Translations under genes and position numbers: made by a program
Part shown: piece after piece, positions 23,624 through 36,100 of the stretch
Numbering within the stretch: position 1 is the first letter of the stretch
Layout of the letters: each line of letters begins with the position of its first letter
The notes under the pieces: generated by a model
The model's database searches: none
What the model was told of the DNA's origin: nothing
The model's input: the letters and a program-made list of their open reading frames with translations, nothing else
Assembly (NCBI GenBank): GCA_030272585.1
Contig: BSYQ01000001.1
Location: 558,001-622,000 of the forward strand
Length of the DNA: 64,000 nucleotides
Direction: 5' to 3'
Source: Bryopsis sp. KO-2023
Lineage: Eukaryota > Chlorophyta > Ulvophyceae > Bryopsidales > Bryopsidaceae

Positions 23624-23950
23624 TGTTGGACCGGGTAGAACACAAGTACTGAAAGACGGACATAAGAGCGTCACATCAACAAATCCACACAACGGACACT
23701 CATTTCTAATGAAAGTACTACCACACGATTTGACTCTGAGAGCGATGTCAAATGTGTTGAATCGACTGGTCAGTGCGGGTGAGAGGCCCCATGGCAGTAG
23801 GGGTTTTACGTTAGAAGTACGAGGTATGAGTCAGTGGAGGAAGTGTGAGAGTTGAGTGAGTCGGGAAGGAAAGTCTGTGAACGGGAGTTCGGGGTTGTCT
23901 TTTTGTTATAAGACTTTTTTTGCGGAAGGCTCGTTCTTCCAGTAACAACA
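23624..23950 (+). repeat. 3' LTR of outer retrotransposon
   Basis: Matches 1895-2221 except A at 23908. Followed by GTGG(T). Confidence 0.92.
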
Positions 23951-23954
23951 GTGG

Positions 23955-24528
23955 TGCATTTTCTAGAGGGGGATTTTTAATAAGTGAAATGGTGGGCGAT
24001 TGAGTGGAGAGCAAAATACTGCATGTTTTAGTCGACCAAGTGGGAGGTGGGTTTTCAGGTAGTACGATGGTGGCAAAAATTATGGGATAAATGAATTGTC
24101 ATTTTCTTTTTTTTTTTGTTTTTTGATTCTAATTTTTGCATTTTAAGATAATAATTATTTGAAGGGTACCATTTTTGAAATACATTTTTGTTAAGAAAAA
24201 TCATGCATTGCTTGATTTCCTTTCGTATTTTGGTTCAGACGATATCAGAACACCAGCATTCCTGCAAACACTGGTTTCAGTAGGTTCAGTCATTCACCAT
24301 CTCTGAATCAGCCACCACACCCATGCAAATAACGCCCACGAAGAGTCAGTTACACCACAAAAAAAACGCTTGTTTTTCTCCACCAAAACACTTTTTCTTT
24401 TCCAGCTACGCTACGTTTCCTATTTCTCTCTGTCTATGTATGTTCAGCATCCTGCATATTGCACATCCTGCTCCTGAACACAAGTTCAGCTATATTCCCT
24501 GCACGTGAACTATCCTGCTCCACTCTCC
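23955..24528. other. Intergenic between outer element and torsin-like gene
   Basis: AT-rich with T-runs near 24108-24120. No gene seen. It probably includes the 3' UTR of the minus-strand gene. Confidence 0.5.
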
Positions 24529-25734
24529 CTACAGTTCAGCTGTTCTCCCAGTCCAGTTGGTTACTCTTTGGGGGCTGGCTACGATTTTCGCCCCCTCGTT
24601 GTCCACCGATAATACTACGGCTCGCTGCGTTTTCCGAATGAAATCCCCCCATGAAAACGCCCCTCCTTGTTTTTGCTCTCGCAGCACCCTACCTAGATAA
24701 CGACTAATAACGGTGTCCACGGTCCGACCCCCCTCCAACGAGTGCTCATTCTCAAACTCCACTTTGTCAATCAGAAACTCCACCACCTCGTCCCCAAACG
24801 TAAGGTCGACGTCCGGAACGGCAAGCAGCCTCTTGTCCAGCGCCTTTCGAAACATCGCTCGCAGCTCGTCTCGCCGCAAAGAGAAATATGGAAGAAAGTA
24901 GTCGACCAGATTCACCATCCTTAGCGTGTCCACCCGCGTTTCGCAGTCGGAAGTGAGCCAGTGCTCGAACACGACGTCTTTCAGACGCCTGTGCGCATCC
25001 TCAGGCGTCACACCAGTTTTCCCCCTTTGCTCGAAGAGCGCCTCCAGTTCCAACATACCCAGGTTCGACTCGAGCATTATGATCGAGTTCGCCATCGAAA
25101 CGTTCGCCGTGAACGGGTGTTCGAAAACTCGGCGCAAGAATCCCCGCATCTCGCAGTCCAGCTTATCGTACTCTTCCACGACGATCAACGACTCCCTGAA
25201 CTTCTTGATGTGGGTCAAAAGGAGGTCTACTAACACTTGTTGCTGGGCCGGCCCTCTGGCGCTCGCGTAGTCGATCCCGTACAATATTTTATAACCGCGA
25301 CATCCTTCCCCAGGACACTCCGCGCTAGTATCCTTGCGTAGAAACTGAAGCAGCGAGTCGGTGAACTGGCTGATGCCTGCCAGGCCCCCCAGAATCGAAT
25401 GCAGAATCCGTTTCAAGATTTTTCCAGCTGACGCCTTCCCCTCGTCGAGGCCGAACAACGCGAGCGCCAAAGAACGATGGCTGTGAGTTTTCCCGACACC
25501 AGGTGGGCCGTGCACGGATAGAATGAGCGGTTTGATGGGCTCTTTCTGGCCGAGATGATCACACACAGCGTCGATCAGCTGCGTGGTCGCCAGCGCCTGA
25601 CCGAGGACTTCCTGATTGAGAAAACGCTCGACCCGATCGCACGCGTCTTTTGCGAAGAACTGTGTCCTGGATATGAAGCACGTCCCCAGGAAAAAAGCGA
25701 CTACCGTAACGCCAAACGAAAACCTCCGCCTCAT
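24529..25734 (-). CDS. Torsin-like AAA+ ATPase, single-pass membrane protein
   Basis: Intronless, 401 residues from ATG 25734; the open frame extends upstream only to a GTG. The N-terminus MRRRFSFGVTVVAFFLGTCF is a basic head plus hydrophobic segment, a signal anchor or cleavable signal. Walker A is GPPGVGKT (about residue 76). Walker B is the LIVVEEYDKLD region. Sensor-1 is SIIMLESNLG. A Clp/torsin-like C-terminal subdomain follows (FSLRRDEL, then DVDLTFGDEVVEFLIDKVEFENE). Torsins act in the ER/nuclear-envelope lumen with membrane cofactors. Animal torsins carry GKN in Walker A, whereas this one has the standard GKT. A pair of cysteines (CPGEGC, about residue 150) could form a disulfide. The family call is from memory; another lumenal Clp-type AAA+ is the alternative. 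Confidence 0.75.
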   Translation of the reverse strand: MRRRFSFGVTVVAFFLGTCFISRTQFFAKDACDRVERFLNQEVLGQALATTQLIDAVCDHLGQKEPIKPLILSVHGPPGVGKTHSHRSLALALFGLDEGKASAGKILKRILHSILGGLAGISQFTDSLLQFLRKDTSAECPGEGCRGYKILYGIDYASARGPAQQQVLVDLLLTHIKKFRESLIVVEEYDKLDCEMRGFLRRVFEHPFTANVSMANSIIMLESNLGMLELEALFEQRGKTGVTPEDAHRRLKDVVFEHWLTSDCETRVDTLRMVNLVDYFLPYFSLRRDELRAMFRKALDKRLLAVPDVDLTFGDEVVEFLIDKVEFENEHSLEGGRTVDTVISRYLGRVLREQKQGGAFSWGDFIRKTQRAVVLSVDNEGAKIVASPQRVTNWTGRTAEL

Positions 25735-25964
25735 CCTGCACTTAGAAAAAAACTCACCGAACGAAAAAAGACCGCGAAAAAAAACGTCAACCGTCCACAC
25801 TCGACCCAGGAGACACCTTCCTTGAAGCGATTACGTTGTTTTCTGTTCCTCACTCTTGGTCATCTGCTTGCCGTACGTACAGCGGCTGCCCACCAGTCCC
25901 TTGTAAACTTAGAAACGCATGTTGCTCCAGTGCTGTAACTGAGTTTGTGGTGGGGGTCGATTTG

Positions 25965-28900
25965 ATGGATAGACCAGAACGTCAACGCTTAACCGACGAT
26001 TTCGTCGAGGATTCGACGGATGTGCAGGATTGCGAAGACGGGACTATGGGGGATGCAAAAGATCGACCGGAGGGCAAGGGAGACTTCGACACGGTGGAAG
26101 AAAAGTCGAAGGAGAGCAGCGATGAACTCATCAGGCCTTCCAGGTAAACACGGGTGAATAGGGTTTTGTGTAAAGTGCGACATCTCGAGAATCATCGCAC
26201 TTTGAGAATTTGCGCGCGAGGTTTTCCCCAAAACAGGCACGGAAATTGCCTTCCAGTGCTGGGGAAACCTTTGGGTGCGGCAAACCCTGTGGGAATGAAG
26301 TATCGATTCGGTTTGAAAGTCCATTGTTGGTGTCGTTTTTCTATTTTTAGCCAGTATTCCCAAGAAAAAACTCCACTGACACCTGGAAAAGCCTGCAGCA
26401 ACTTGCAGGCATCACCAAAAATGGTTAGGGCTGCTTGATATTAGGCAATTATTGACCACCCCCAATGAGTGGTGGAATCAATTGATCAATGTTTGGCAAT
26501 TATGGATTCACATGTTTGGGAGTCAGTTCCACAATCAATCACGTTCAGAAGTAAAAAGAAAAACAAAAATTTCTAACATTTGCTCACCTCTTTGGAAGAA
26601 GTTTCGCCAATGTTTTTGCATGGGTTTAGAATTTGACAAATCAATCCAGAGCCCTAAACAACGATTATTTTTTTCACAATTTTCTGATTTTTTTTTTTTT
26701 TTGAATTTCTGAACCTTTCTTTTCGGCGGGGGTATGTTTATAGATCCAAGGCAATCGAGCTCCGGAAAAATCTCTTGATGATGGATTTCGAGTGGGATGG
26801 GAATGGGTTTCCTAACCAAGGCACCGGGAAGCCTTACAAATTGACTGCCAGTGCTCGAGAAATCGGAAGGCTGTCAGTGGGGATGGGTGTCTATTTGACC
26901 AGCCTGCAGCTCTTCATAGTGCTGGCTTTGTTTATGACATTAATCATTGGCGTGCCTCTGATGGCCATGAATGCTACAGCAAATAATTTTCAGGATACCT
27001 TTTTGCTGGAGAGCAAAACTCACAATCAGGTGCGTCACATAGCTAGCCATAATCATAGAAAATATTGTGTCGAGGGTCTTGCAAACTGGGCGGAAATCCC
27101 TACTCGTTTGCCTGAGACTAATGTTCAATGTCAGACTTATTCTCGATTTGTGCAAGTGAAAATTGGCTGTTTTGTTGGTCACTCTTTTTTGGTGCCGAAG
27201 AGTGACCTCATGCACTTGAAGTGTGAGACTTGTGAATTTAAAAGACAGAATCTGAATGTTGATCTGTCATGGACTTCATCAATTTTGATTTTCGTTTTTT
27301 TGATGTGGTTGCTTTTTTCTTTATTTATTTCCAGACATGCCTTAAACCTTGGAATACAAACACTTTCGTGCTGGATTTCACCATCGGAAACTACTGCCCA
27401 CAGTCAGAATTCAGCAGCAGATTCGACTGTCCTGCAAAGTGTGAGGTCGGAGACAGACAGGTTGCAAACAACTGCTCAAAGATCTCGTTTTCTAACACTC
27501 CTGAGGAAGGTGAGCCCTTTTCACATTTAAAAAAAACAGTTGTTTGGAACTTCTTCCAGATTTGGAAACTCATTGTTGTGTTCACGTCAATCAGATTTAG
27601 GTGTGCCTGTTTTTTTTTTCTCGATCGAATAATTTGGTGCTTTCTTTCTCTTTCGCTTTTTTTTTTTTTTTTTTTGGGGGGGGGGGACAGTAATTTTATC
27701 ATTCAACAGTGGTGGGTTTTGAGACTAAACGGAGCATACTTTTTATCTGTCGGATTTCACAGTTCTATTTTTTGTCCCACTGCAGGCAGAGTTGCTTGCA
27801 TGCTGACACTCATAGGCGAAAACGACACCAACGAGTTTTACGGGCCGAAAAGTATCCCAAACGCTCAGTTGATTCTCCTACTGTTCGGCCAGCTTTTCTT
27901 TTTGCTCTGGATGTTGATGTTGGCAAAAACGCAGTCGGTGGCTGCTGATCAAATCAACGCAAGCATCATCACTGCCGGAGATTACAGCGTGATGGTCAAG
28001 GGTTTAAAGTTGGACAGCATCGAAAACCAACACGTGGTTGAGTTCGGCAGGCATTATGGAGAAGTCGCCAATGCTTCGCACATTGCAACTGTGGGAAAAC
28101 CGATAGAGCTGGGCTTGCTGCTGGACACACAACGGTACAGACCATTAGTCATTATTTGCTGCAAATGAGGTCAACATGTTTGCAATTCCTCTGCATAGAA
28201 TTGAGTATTTGTTTCAATTTTATTTATTTGTTGTTATTATTGTACGTATACGTTCTTTTTCAATTTTTTTTTTTTTTTTTTTGGGGGGGGGGCTGGAGAA
28301 GGGCGCTACAACATTAATATGTAATTGCAGTTTGACTGGATGAGTATTTTCTCATCTTGTCCAGCTGGTTATGTACAAGTTGGTTTTTAGATTTTAATTT
28401 TTGTTATTCAAGTTTCTTTTCACACCGTGTCGTATGAATCAAAAGAATAAAATAGAAATGAAAGTCATCACGTGGTGTGTTTCAATTCAAAAGGAATGAA
28501 CAAAAGAGTGAGGTCCTTCACTTTTTATTCTCAAATGAAGCTATTTGATATTTGCAGGAAGTATTTGGAGGAACTCAAGCTCCAAGCCAAGTTTCCACAC
28601 ACAGGGTGCAGTGGATTTTTTTCTAAGATCTATTTGACGATGATTGGGGGATTCAAGTACGGGGAAAACGCAGTCAAAGCAATGGAAGCAGTTGTGAATG
28701 CCACAGAAAAGGTGATTTTGTTGATTTTTTTTTGGTGTGGAAAAAGCACTGAAACACCACGTGGTGAAAAGCTGAGTTTGATCAGCTGTGTGCTGTTGGA
28801 GTCTGCATTTTTTTCATCTTTTTTAGAAGGCGAAAACTTGTTTGGAAAAATCCCCTGGTGGTGTTTGTTGGTTCAGGGCAATTAGGACATAGAGAAAACG

Positions 28901-31900
28901 AAAAAAGCATCTCAGCAATGAATTGTATTTTGTGTTGTTTTTATTATCTTCTCTCCAGCAACTTACGGAAGCTCAAAAGGGGAACTTGCTGGCCACAGGA
29001 TCGGCCATTATCACGTTCAATTACGAGGAGCATGCCAAGAATATGCTTGGGGATCACAGAAGGTGCCAATCTCCTCATCTTTTTCACTTGAAATAAAACT
29101 CATTTCCTTTTTTGTTTGAGTCTGTATTCATCTCGAAAGTTTCGTGGAGAAGGTGATCGATAACAGAGTTTGTATTTCATGGATTGATTATTGGGTGGTT
29201 ATATAGGTCTTGGTTAGGAAAGATGATCCAGACGATCACTTTTGGGATGTGCATGGTGACAGATGCTCCAAGGATAAGGTAGGCCCATTTCTCTTTTTTT
29301 TTTTTTTTTTTTTAATTTCTGGCTCAAATTGTTCTGGGTACCTTAGCCTTAACTGGTATTTCTGGCAGTGAATTACCAGTTTTGACAGGGAATATGTTCG
29401 AAAAGCTTGCAGATAGTGGAACTAAAAAACCTCTCATACTCACCTTATTTCATTCCACTTTGAATGCCGTTTTTTGCGTCGGTTGTTTTTCTGGTGAAAT
29501 TTAATTACTTTTTCTTTGTTTATTTGGCAAGGGGTCGCAAGATTGCTGTCAGTCGAGCTCCGGAACCCACTGATGTTTGGTGGGAGAACACTTGGGTTTC
29601 AAAGCCTGACCAAATCAGACGCAGGCTCATATCTCTTACTCTGACGATCATTGTCATGGCAATGGGTGAGTCATAAAGCAGTGTCCAAGAAAGTGCTTTT
29701 GGTATTCCCTTTTTTTTGTTTCCTCAAGAGGGAAAAAAAAACTCGTGAAAATTTTAATCCTGGAACAAAAAACCACCATGGATGAGGAAAAAGATTCCAG
29801 AACAAAAAATGGGTTGAGAACTGAAGTGATATTTTTTTTTTCTTATTTTTCAGGTGCTGGCTTTCAATTTCTGCTGGCCGACATTGGTGAGAAAGCTCGA
29901 TTGAAGCGTGTGGAACAAATCCGAGAGGATGAGTTTGGCGATATGGCAACATCCAACAGCATAAGCTTGCAATTGATACCTCAAATGATGGGTGAGCAAG
30001 ACAACCAGTCCTGATTTGCTTCAAATAGCTACACCCTTGGGCGTATTTAATGTGGGCCTTTTGATAGTGTTACCCAGTAATAGTGTGGGCCACACTAATT
30101 TATGGAAAACCAAAACACTCTGGGAAAAACGCTGTTCAATGAAAAGTGCAGATTTCGCAGAACTAGTGTGTGTTTTCACAGAAATAGTGTGTGTTTTTCA
30201 GAAATAGTGTGTTTTTCACAGAAATGGTGTGTTTTTCTCAGAAATAGTGTGTTTTTCTCAGAAATAGTGTGTTTTTCTCAGAAATAGTGTGGGTCACACT
30301 ATTTTCTGGAATTTCTGCTGTTGAGTGTAGACTCCACTAACTACGCTTGAGGGTATAGCTACCTCCAGATTGACAACCTCATGTAGTCTGTAACTTGGTG
30401 ATATGGGGGAGCAAATCTCAGGTGATCGTGTGTTTTGCAGGTATTGTCGTGGTTCTCATCAATTTGGTGGTTTCCATCATGGTTTACATAATGTCGTTTT
30501 ACGAGCGCTGGCAGACTCGCAGCGATCGGGAGAAATGGATGGTCGTGAAACTGTCCGCATTTTATCTGACCAATTCCTTCATGGTCCCCGTCTTGGTGCA
30601 GTCGCTGCAAAAAAGTCGCCGAGCATCTTGGTACTCCAAAGGGGGTTTGATGGAACAAGCGTTTTACATTCAGCTGTCCAATGCCGTGCTGCCGGATCTG
30701 ATCACCCTGCTGGACCCCATGGAGCGAATAATGTCTATCCTCTCTCGATTTGCTCGATCGCAGTCCATGATGAACACCATGTTGATGCCCCATCACTTCT
30801 TCTTGGCGGAACGCTATGCAGCTTCGGTTAAAACGCTGGGGTTGGCTTTGTTCTACATGCCAGCCTTGCCGATCAGCCCTTTGATTGCTGCGCTGGGGAT
30901 GTCGATTTCGTACATGACAGACAAGTATATTGCGTTGAGGCGGACTCAGAAGCCCCACAACTTGACTTACCGAGTGACGTCCGCAATCAATCGCTTGATT
31001 CGATTATTGCCTCTGATCCAGATGATTCTGATGTGGCAGCTCTACTTTCATGGACACAGTTGGGCCAAGCCCGTATTCTACGCAGGGGTGGTAATGTGGG
31101 TGTTGTTTGCAGTGGTTCCATTCACCACCCTTTGCAGGTGGAATGTGACTGCCGATAAAGCTGACTGGGGAACTCGGGGCCTGTCATTTACGGAGTCGAT
31201 CGGGAAAAGAGCGCGGCCCACTCAATCGTCTCTTTCGCAGGACATGATGGATTCAATGACCCCAGATGCTGGCAATCTGGCCAGCGGCGCGATCAAGCTC
31301 CTTCCTGAGATTTATATTCCGGAGTGCCCAGCCGTCTGCAACGATGGCTTCAAAGAGAAAGTTCTGTTTCATTTCCAGATGCCCTTGCGGCCATATCCTC
31401 CGAACCCGGAAATCCTGCAGGGTCAGAAGCTCAAGTATGGAGGCCCGGAGAACGTCAAACCTCCAGTTTGCCACAGCAAGCTCGAGGATGTGGGATATCT
31501 CGAAGAAGTCAAGGAGGGTGATGTGGAAAGCCCGCATGCTCCGTTGGAGTGGCCCCCACTTCCTAACGTCACTGTTCAGAACACCGGTCCCCCTGGGGAG
31601 GGGCAGTCTCCGTTCTCGATTCCAGAGGCATATCCCATCCCAAGCCCCCCAGCAAACTTTGCTCACCCGCACATGCCCCCACCGAAGCAGGTGCCAATAC
31701 AGAGACCCCCTCCGCATGTCCCTCCTTCTGGACCTTCACGATTGATGCCCTCGTTGAAGAAACAAGGGTCATTTGCTGGAGTGCCATACTATATCGAGGC
31801 CCAACTGCTACAGCAAAGCGGTGCACCTTCACAAGCTCCCCAAGCGCCCCAATCGGCCTATCCACCGATTCTCTATGCCCCTCCAGAAAGGAAGCAAAGT

Positions 31901-31942
31901 TACAAGCCGTATTACCCTGTTATTTTGCACACCAAGAGGTGA
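25965..31942 (+). CDS. OSCA/TMEM63 (CSC1-like) mechanosensitive ion channel
   Basis: Ten exons join in frame to 1,030 residues: 25965-26143, 26744-27029, 27335-27509, 27786-28134, 28558-28711, 28959-29062, 29207-29278, 29532-29665, 29854-29991 and 30441-31942. The family is recognised from a first TM (LQLFIVLALFMTLIIGVPLM), a lumenal Cys-rich loop, the pre-pore motif RAPEPTDVWWENTWV and ITFNYEEHAKNML, then about eight TM segments in the last exons. OSCA/TMEM63 proteins are stretch-gated cation channels of plasma or internal membranes. The N-terminus (60 residues) is acidic and cytosolic. The C-terminal 200 residues are Pro-rich (about 31560-31900) with no recognised domain. Short introns contain long T-G homopolymers, and intron 9 holds a MITE. 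ATG 25965 is the first in frame. Confidence 0.82.
30028..30359. mobile_element. MITE-like element in intron 9 of the OSCA-type gene
   Basis: Imperfect terminal inverted repeats of about 30 bp (left TAGCTACACCCTTGGGCGTA, right complement TAGCTATACCCTCAAGCGTA) flanked by TA on both sides (30026-30027 and 30360-30361), as expected for Tc1/mariner- or PIF-type insertions. No coding capacity. The centre is a minisatellite. Confidence 0.6.
30155..30295 (+). repeat. Minisatellite inside intronic MITE
   Basis: About six tandem units of 21-24 bp with core TGTGTTTTTCTCAGAAATAG; the last three are nearly perfect. Confidence 0.85.
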
Positions 31943-33138
31943 CGAGTAGATGTGTGTTTTTTTTCAAGCCTGGTTGTATTTTCTTATCATTCTTGCCGTT
32001 TTCGGAAGCATCTATAACTGATATATTTTTATTTCTTTTATTACTATTTTTTACTTTTTGACTGAACCTGAAAGGAAAGGGGTCAGGGGACATTATGCAG
32101 TTTGACTAAATTTTTAGCCAGGTTTGAACTTTTCCTCGATATTTTGTATCTTTTTCACATATGTGGTGTAGGCCGGTGTTCAGGCCTGATCAAGATCATT
32201 TTGCATGTTCGTTTGACTTGAGGCGATATCATGGCTTGGTGACTATGGTGTTGTTGGGAAGCCTGCTGAATCGCTGTAAGATTTTTGGCAATCACCAGCA
32301 AAAAATACAATTCACCACTTAGTTTTTAAATGTGTTGGCTGAAACAAACCTGATCTACAAGGGAATGGGTGTTTTGGGGGTAACTGCTCGAATAGTGATT
32401 CTCCAAACACCCAATGTCATTGTTTATTTTCTCAACATCCAACAAATGGCACCCACCATAGGGCAATACACAAGAAACAGAGCTGGTGATTTCAACTGAA
32501 AATTCATTCCAAGAGCAAGCCTCCCCCTTTGGGGACAAGGGGAATAAGCAAAGAAGTAGCATTTGACATGCCCAATTCGGTTCTGCTCACATGTCCTCTG
32601 AGACACATCGACTGATTACATGCTCCAATCACACTTTACCTCATGACGATGTTCAAACCTCCGTTGAACCGTTGATCTTGTTTGTCTGCTGGAACCTATT
32701 CCACATCATACGCCCATGTTTTGTGGGGTGAAACCCAGAACGCAACCGTCCAATTGTTAAAGTTGACCAGAGTCCAGGGCTGTGGTGTTTGGCCCGCTGA
32801 ACGCCCCAATGAGCTTTCAAGTGGAAGATGTGGACTTTGATTGGTGTTCTTTCTTTGCACTTTTCTGGAATGTAAGTATTCCTTGAATATATTATGTAAT
32901 ATTTGGATTTTCTTGCCCTGTTTTTTGAGGAGGGGGGGATGATCCCTGTGAATGAAAAAAGTGTGACGTTACTCATTATCAATCTGCTGGATCAGTTCAA
33001 GCTTTTTTGAACATTGGTAATTAGATACTACAGCCATGTGTTTTCCTTAATGTAAGTGTAATTGTGTAAGCTTGCCCTCTTGATGGACATCTGTTGATTT
33101 CAGTGTATGGACCTGAAACCAGCCGTGCAACTTTTTAG
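31943..33138. other. Intergenic, about 1.2 kb
   Basis: The first part is the 3' flank of the OSCA-type gene, AT-rich. No supported gene on either strand. The 5' exon(s) of the gene starting at 33139 probably lie at its right end but could not be placed. Confidence 0.45.
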
Positions 33139-36100
33139 GACAAAGGCGTGAAGCCCAAGTGGCACGTTGCAGACACCGTGATATTCCGCCATGGACAGCT
33201 GTGTGCATGGTGGTTCACAAACAAGGTCTGCTGGTGCACCAGCAAGAAATTTGCGTTAATCCCGTCTACTTCGCTCGTTTGATTTCTCACTTGATTCCCA
33301 CTGAAACGGCAGGAGGGAACCATTCAACGCCAACTCCGGCAAAAGACCACCTTGAGTTTCGTTCAGAAGCGTTTCCTCGAGCACCAGGAGAAAAACAGGA
33401 GCAAATTCTCAGCAATTTTTCGGCGAGGTAAGACACACAGCTTTGGCGGCGCTCCAGGCCCTCATCCTAAGGTTACTTCGAAACATCGTGTTCAGCTGAA
33501 AGATAGGCAATCAACCCGCTCCTTGCCATGAATCTGGTTCAGGCACGGATCGGCCTGTGGTTCTCAATGTCGACGAGTTCAGAAACTTGTTGAAGGAAAC
33601 AGAGGAATCCAAGGTACACTCCCAAAGTCTTTCGTCGGTAAAATATTCTTCTCCACAGGGGCATCATTAACAGCTTTGTTGTCGTAGGACAGCAATGGTC
33701 TGTTCCCTTGCTTCGAAGATCACCAGAATGTCGTTCTGCAAACATACACTGAGGTGCACCACGAAAGTCAAGCCAATCCAGGCAGAGTCTGCCCTTTGTC
33801 TGGTGCTCGCAGGGGGATGTACAAGATAAAGCTGACCGAATTCTTTCTTTGCTCTGATCAGCCCTTGATGGACCTGAGATATGTAACGACGTATGTGAAC
33901 ACTGGACATGAGATGACCTGCCACACGCTCCAAAGGAACTTTTCCCAGCGATACATGACCACATCTATAAGGGAAAAGGAGGTGCTGGAGGAGATGGCGG
34001 GCGCTCCTACCCGCAAGGTTGCTATAAAATTCAAAGTCTTGCTTGTACAGATACATAAAGATTTGCGTGCTGACCAGTGCCGTTGCCTTGGACAGACTCC
34101 AGTAGATCCAGTCGTCAAAATGCAGCTCAGGGCGATAGTTCACCAGATTGTCAAGTACATTCAAAAGGCGCACGGATTCACCCTAAGCAGTAAGCACTGC
34201 TTCCCGCCCAGCTATCTGCGCTCGTGGTGTGGTGTGGGGATTGCTCATTCATATATGCTAATCCATATGCTAATTGTAGGCATCATGTGCGAGTTCGTGC
34301 GAAGCTCGAAAGGGAAAATATCGCTTCTTGCCGTTCTGAGAACCGAATGGGCATCAAACGCTTTGGGAAATGGGAGTGGTTCATTTTATGCAGACAGTCT
34401 TGTAAAACAGCCAGAAGAGTTGGAGACAAATGACTCTTATATGGGAACCGATGGGGAAGAATGTTCGGTAAAGCTCGACGAAGTTGAAAGCCCACCATCA
34501 AGTCTTGCGCTCTCGCGCCAGATGGTAGGTCCTTCTCATTCGCCGGAAATTTTTCTGACATTGCAGAAAAATGACTGTATATCCTCTGTTAAGGTAGGTC
34601 GCCTCTCCAACCTCCTCTCTTCAATACCCTGGGGGAAGGCAGTCTCCGGCAAACGCAGCTGCGAGCTTCAATCTCGTGAACTCCTGGCCATCAGTTCAAC
34701 ACCAGCAATTGAAGCCATGGCGAGCCTCCTGTCATTCCGCACGGCCAACGAGAAAAAACACATCTCCAGCGCCGAAAACCAGATGGCGGCCAGCCTCTGC
34801 ACCGAGAGAAACATCTTTGTCTCAACAACTGGGCGCTGACAATCATCTGGCCTCTCGGCAAGCAAGTGAGTACATTATTCCGCAAATCTCCCAGTCGTTG
34901 CGTTCGTTCTGGTGTGATACGAATGCCTTGCTCTCCTTTAGATAGGAAGCCGCCAATGATTGTATCGCACTTGGTGCAAGAGATTGAAGCGTTGAAAGAC
35001 GAGCTCTTGCTTCAATACGAACTTGCTGAGGCATCCGCAGCCAAAGTTCGCAACCTCGAGAAGGAGAAGAATATTTCCTTTTTGTCGTTCAGCCATTGTC
35101 TGGATGATTTAGAAACGCGCTTGGTGAAAACCAGTGCTGATCTAGCTCAAACCCTACAGGAGAAAGAAGCTTTGGAAAAAGTGAGAGATACACCGGCGCC
35201 TTGAGATGATGAACACCTGAAAAACCGCTTAACATTCTTGAGCGATGCTTTAAATTGCCTTGCAGGTGACAAAAGGTCTGGAAACGAAAAATCAGGAACT
35301 AGAGAGCCAACAGCGCACCCTCAAAAAGACTATTGATGAAGAGCGCCAAACCGCCTTGACAAGCTTGAAGGAATACCAACGCCGCGACGAAAGTCTCTCT
35401 ACAAGGGCAAACGACCATGCACAGCAGTTCGATCACTTGACAGGCTTGCTCGAGTGCGTTTTCACAACCACCAGCGTGTGCTGCTCTGTGAATAAATCTC
35501 GAGATCCATGTTGTTTAAACAATGGTGGATTTTTTACAGGGAGGAGAAAGCAGCCAACTCTGCGCTGAAGAAGCAGCTGCTGCATAACATGGATCAGACT
35601 AGGAGTGTGTCACCCTGGGGAACGGCAGCAGATCTTGCCCCGGTTGTGGACATGGTGGTGGACCTGATTGAAATACAAGAAAATCCCACAGGGGAGCGAT
35701 ATGCACTCGTGAAGGTTCTACAAACTAACTTGGACCAGTTGCGAAGCACATTCTTGTTCTACAGCCAGTTAGAAACAAGCTTCACCGATCAGTGGCCGCC
35801 ACGACTGACATTAGATGGGTGGGAGGAGTTTTACCGAGATGGAGGGATATCTGGTGCGTCTGCTGGAACAACACAGGGAACTTTTTTTTCCCTCGATCAA
35901 TCGATGCGAATGCCACTTTTACACACCAGCTTCCACGAAAACACTCCAAAATTATAGATCTGCACTTAATGAATTTGACGGTCTATACCTGTTGATAGTC
36001 CACAAGTGAACTGTATGTGATGCTGGGAATTGTGCCACTCTCCAGATCCTCGAGCAGGCGCACGAATCAGCTCCAGCGCTCAGGGACGAATGGTTTCTGT

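Larger units (their letters stand above)
1895..23950 (+). mobile_element. Outer LTR retrotransposon (Ty3/gypsy order), split by a nested element
   Basis: Complete LTR retrotransposon with two 327-bp LTRs (1895-2221 and 23624-23950), beginning TGTTGG and ending AACAACA. They differ at one base seen by eye (G at 2179, A at 23908), so insertion was recent. Flanks carry GTGG (or GTGGT, since the next base is shared) as target duplication. The coding region, with the nested element removed, reads gag, CCHC knuckle, protease, a long repeat-rich linker, RT, RNase H, integrase: the RT-RH-IN order of Ty3/gypsy. The primer site TGGTTTCGGAGCGAA starts at 2222, directly after the 5' LTR. About 15.2 kb of its length is the inner element at 2660-17863. 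Confidence 0.9.

Noticed and set aside
30155..30295. CRISPR-like array
   Set aside because: Units are contiguous 21-24-bp tandem repeats without unique spacers, in an intron of a eukaryotic gene.
31253..31745. Long frames on both strands over the channel gene's C-terminal exon
   Set aside because: GC-rich shadow frames of the real Pro-rich coding exon.
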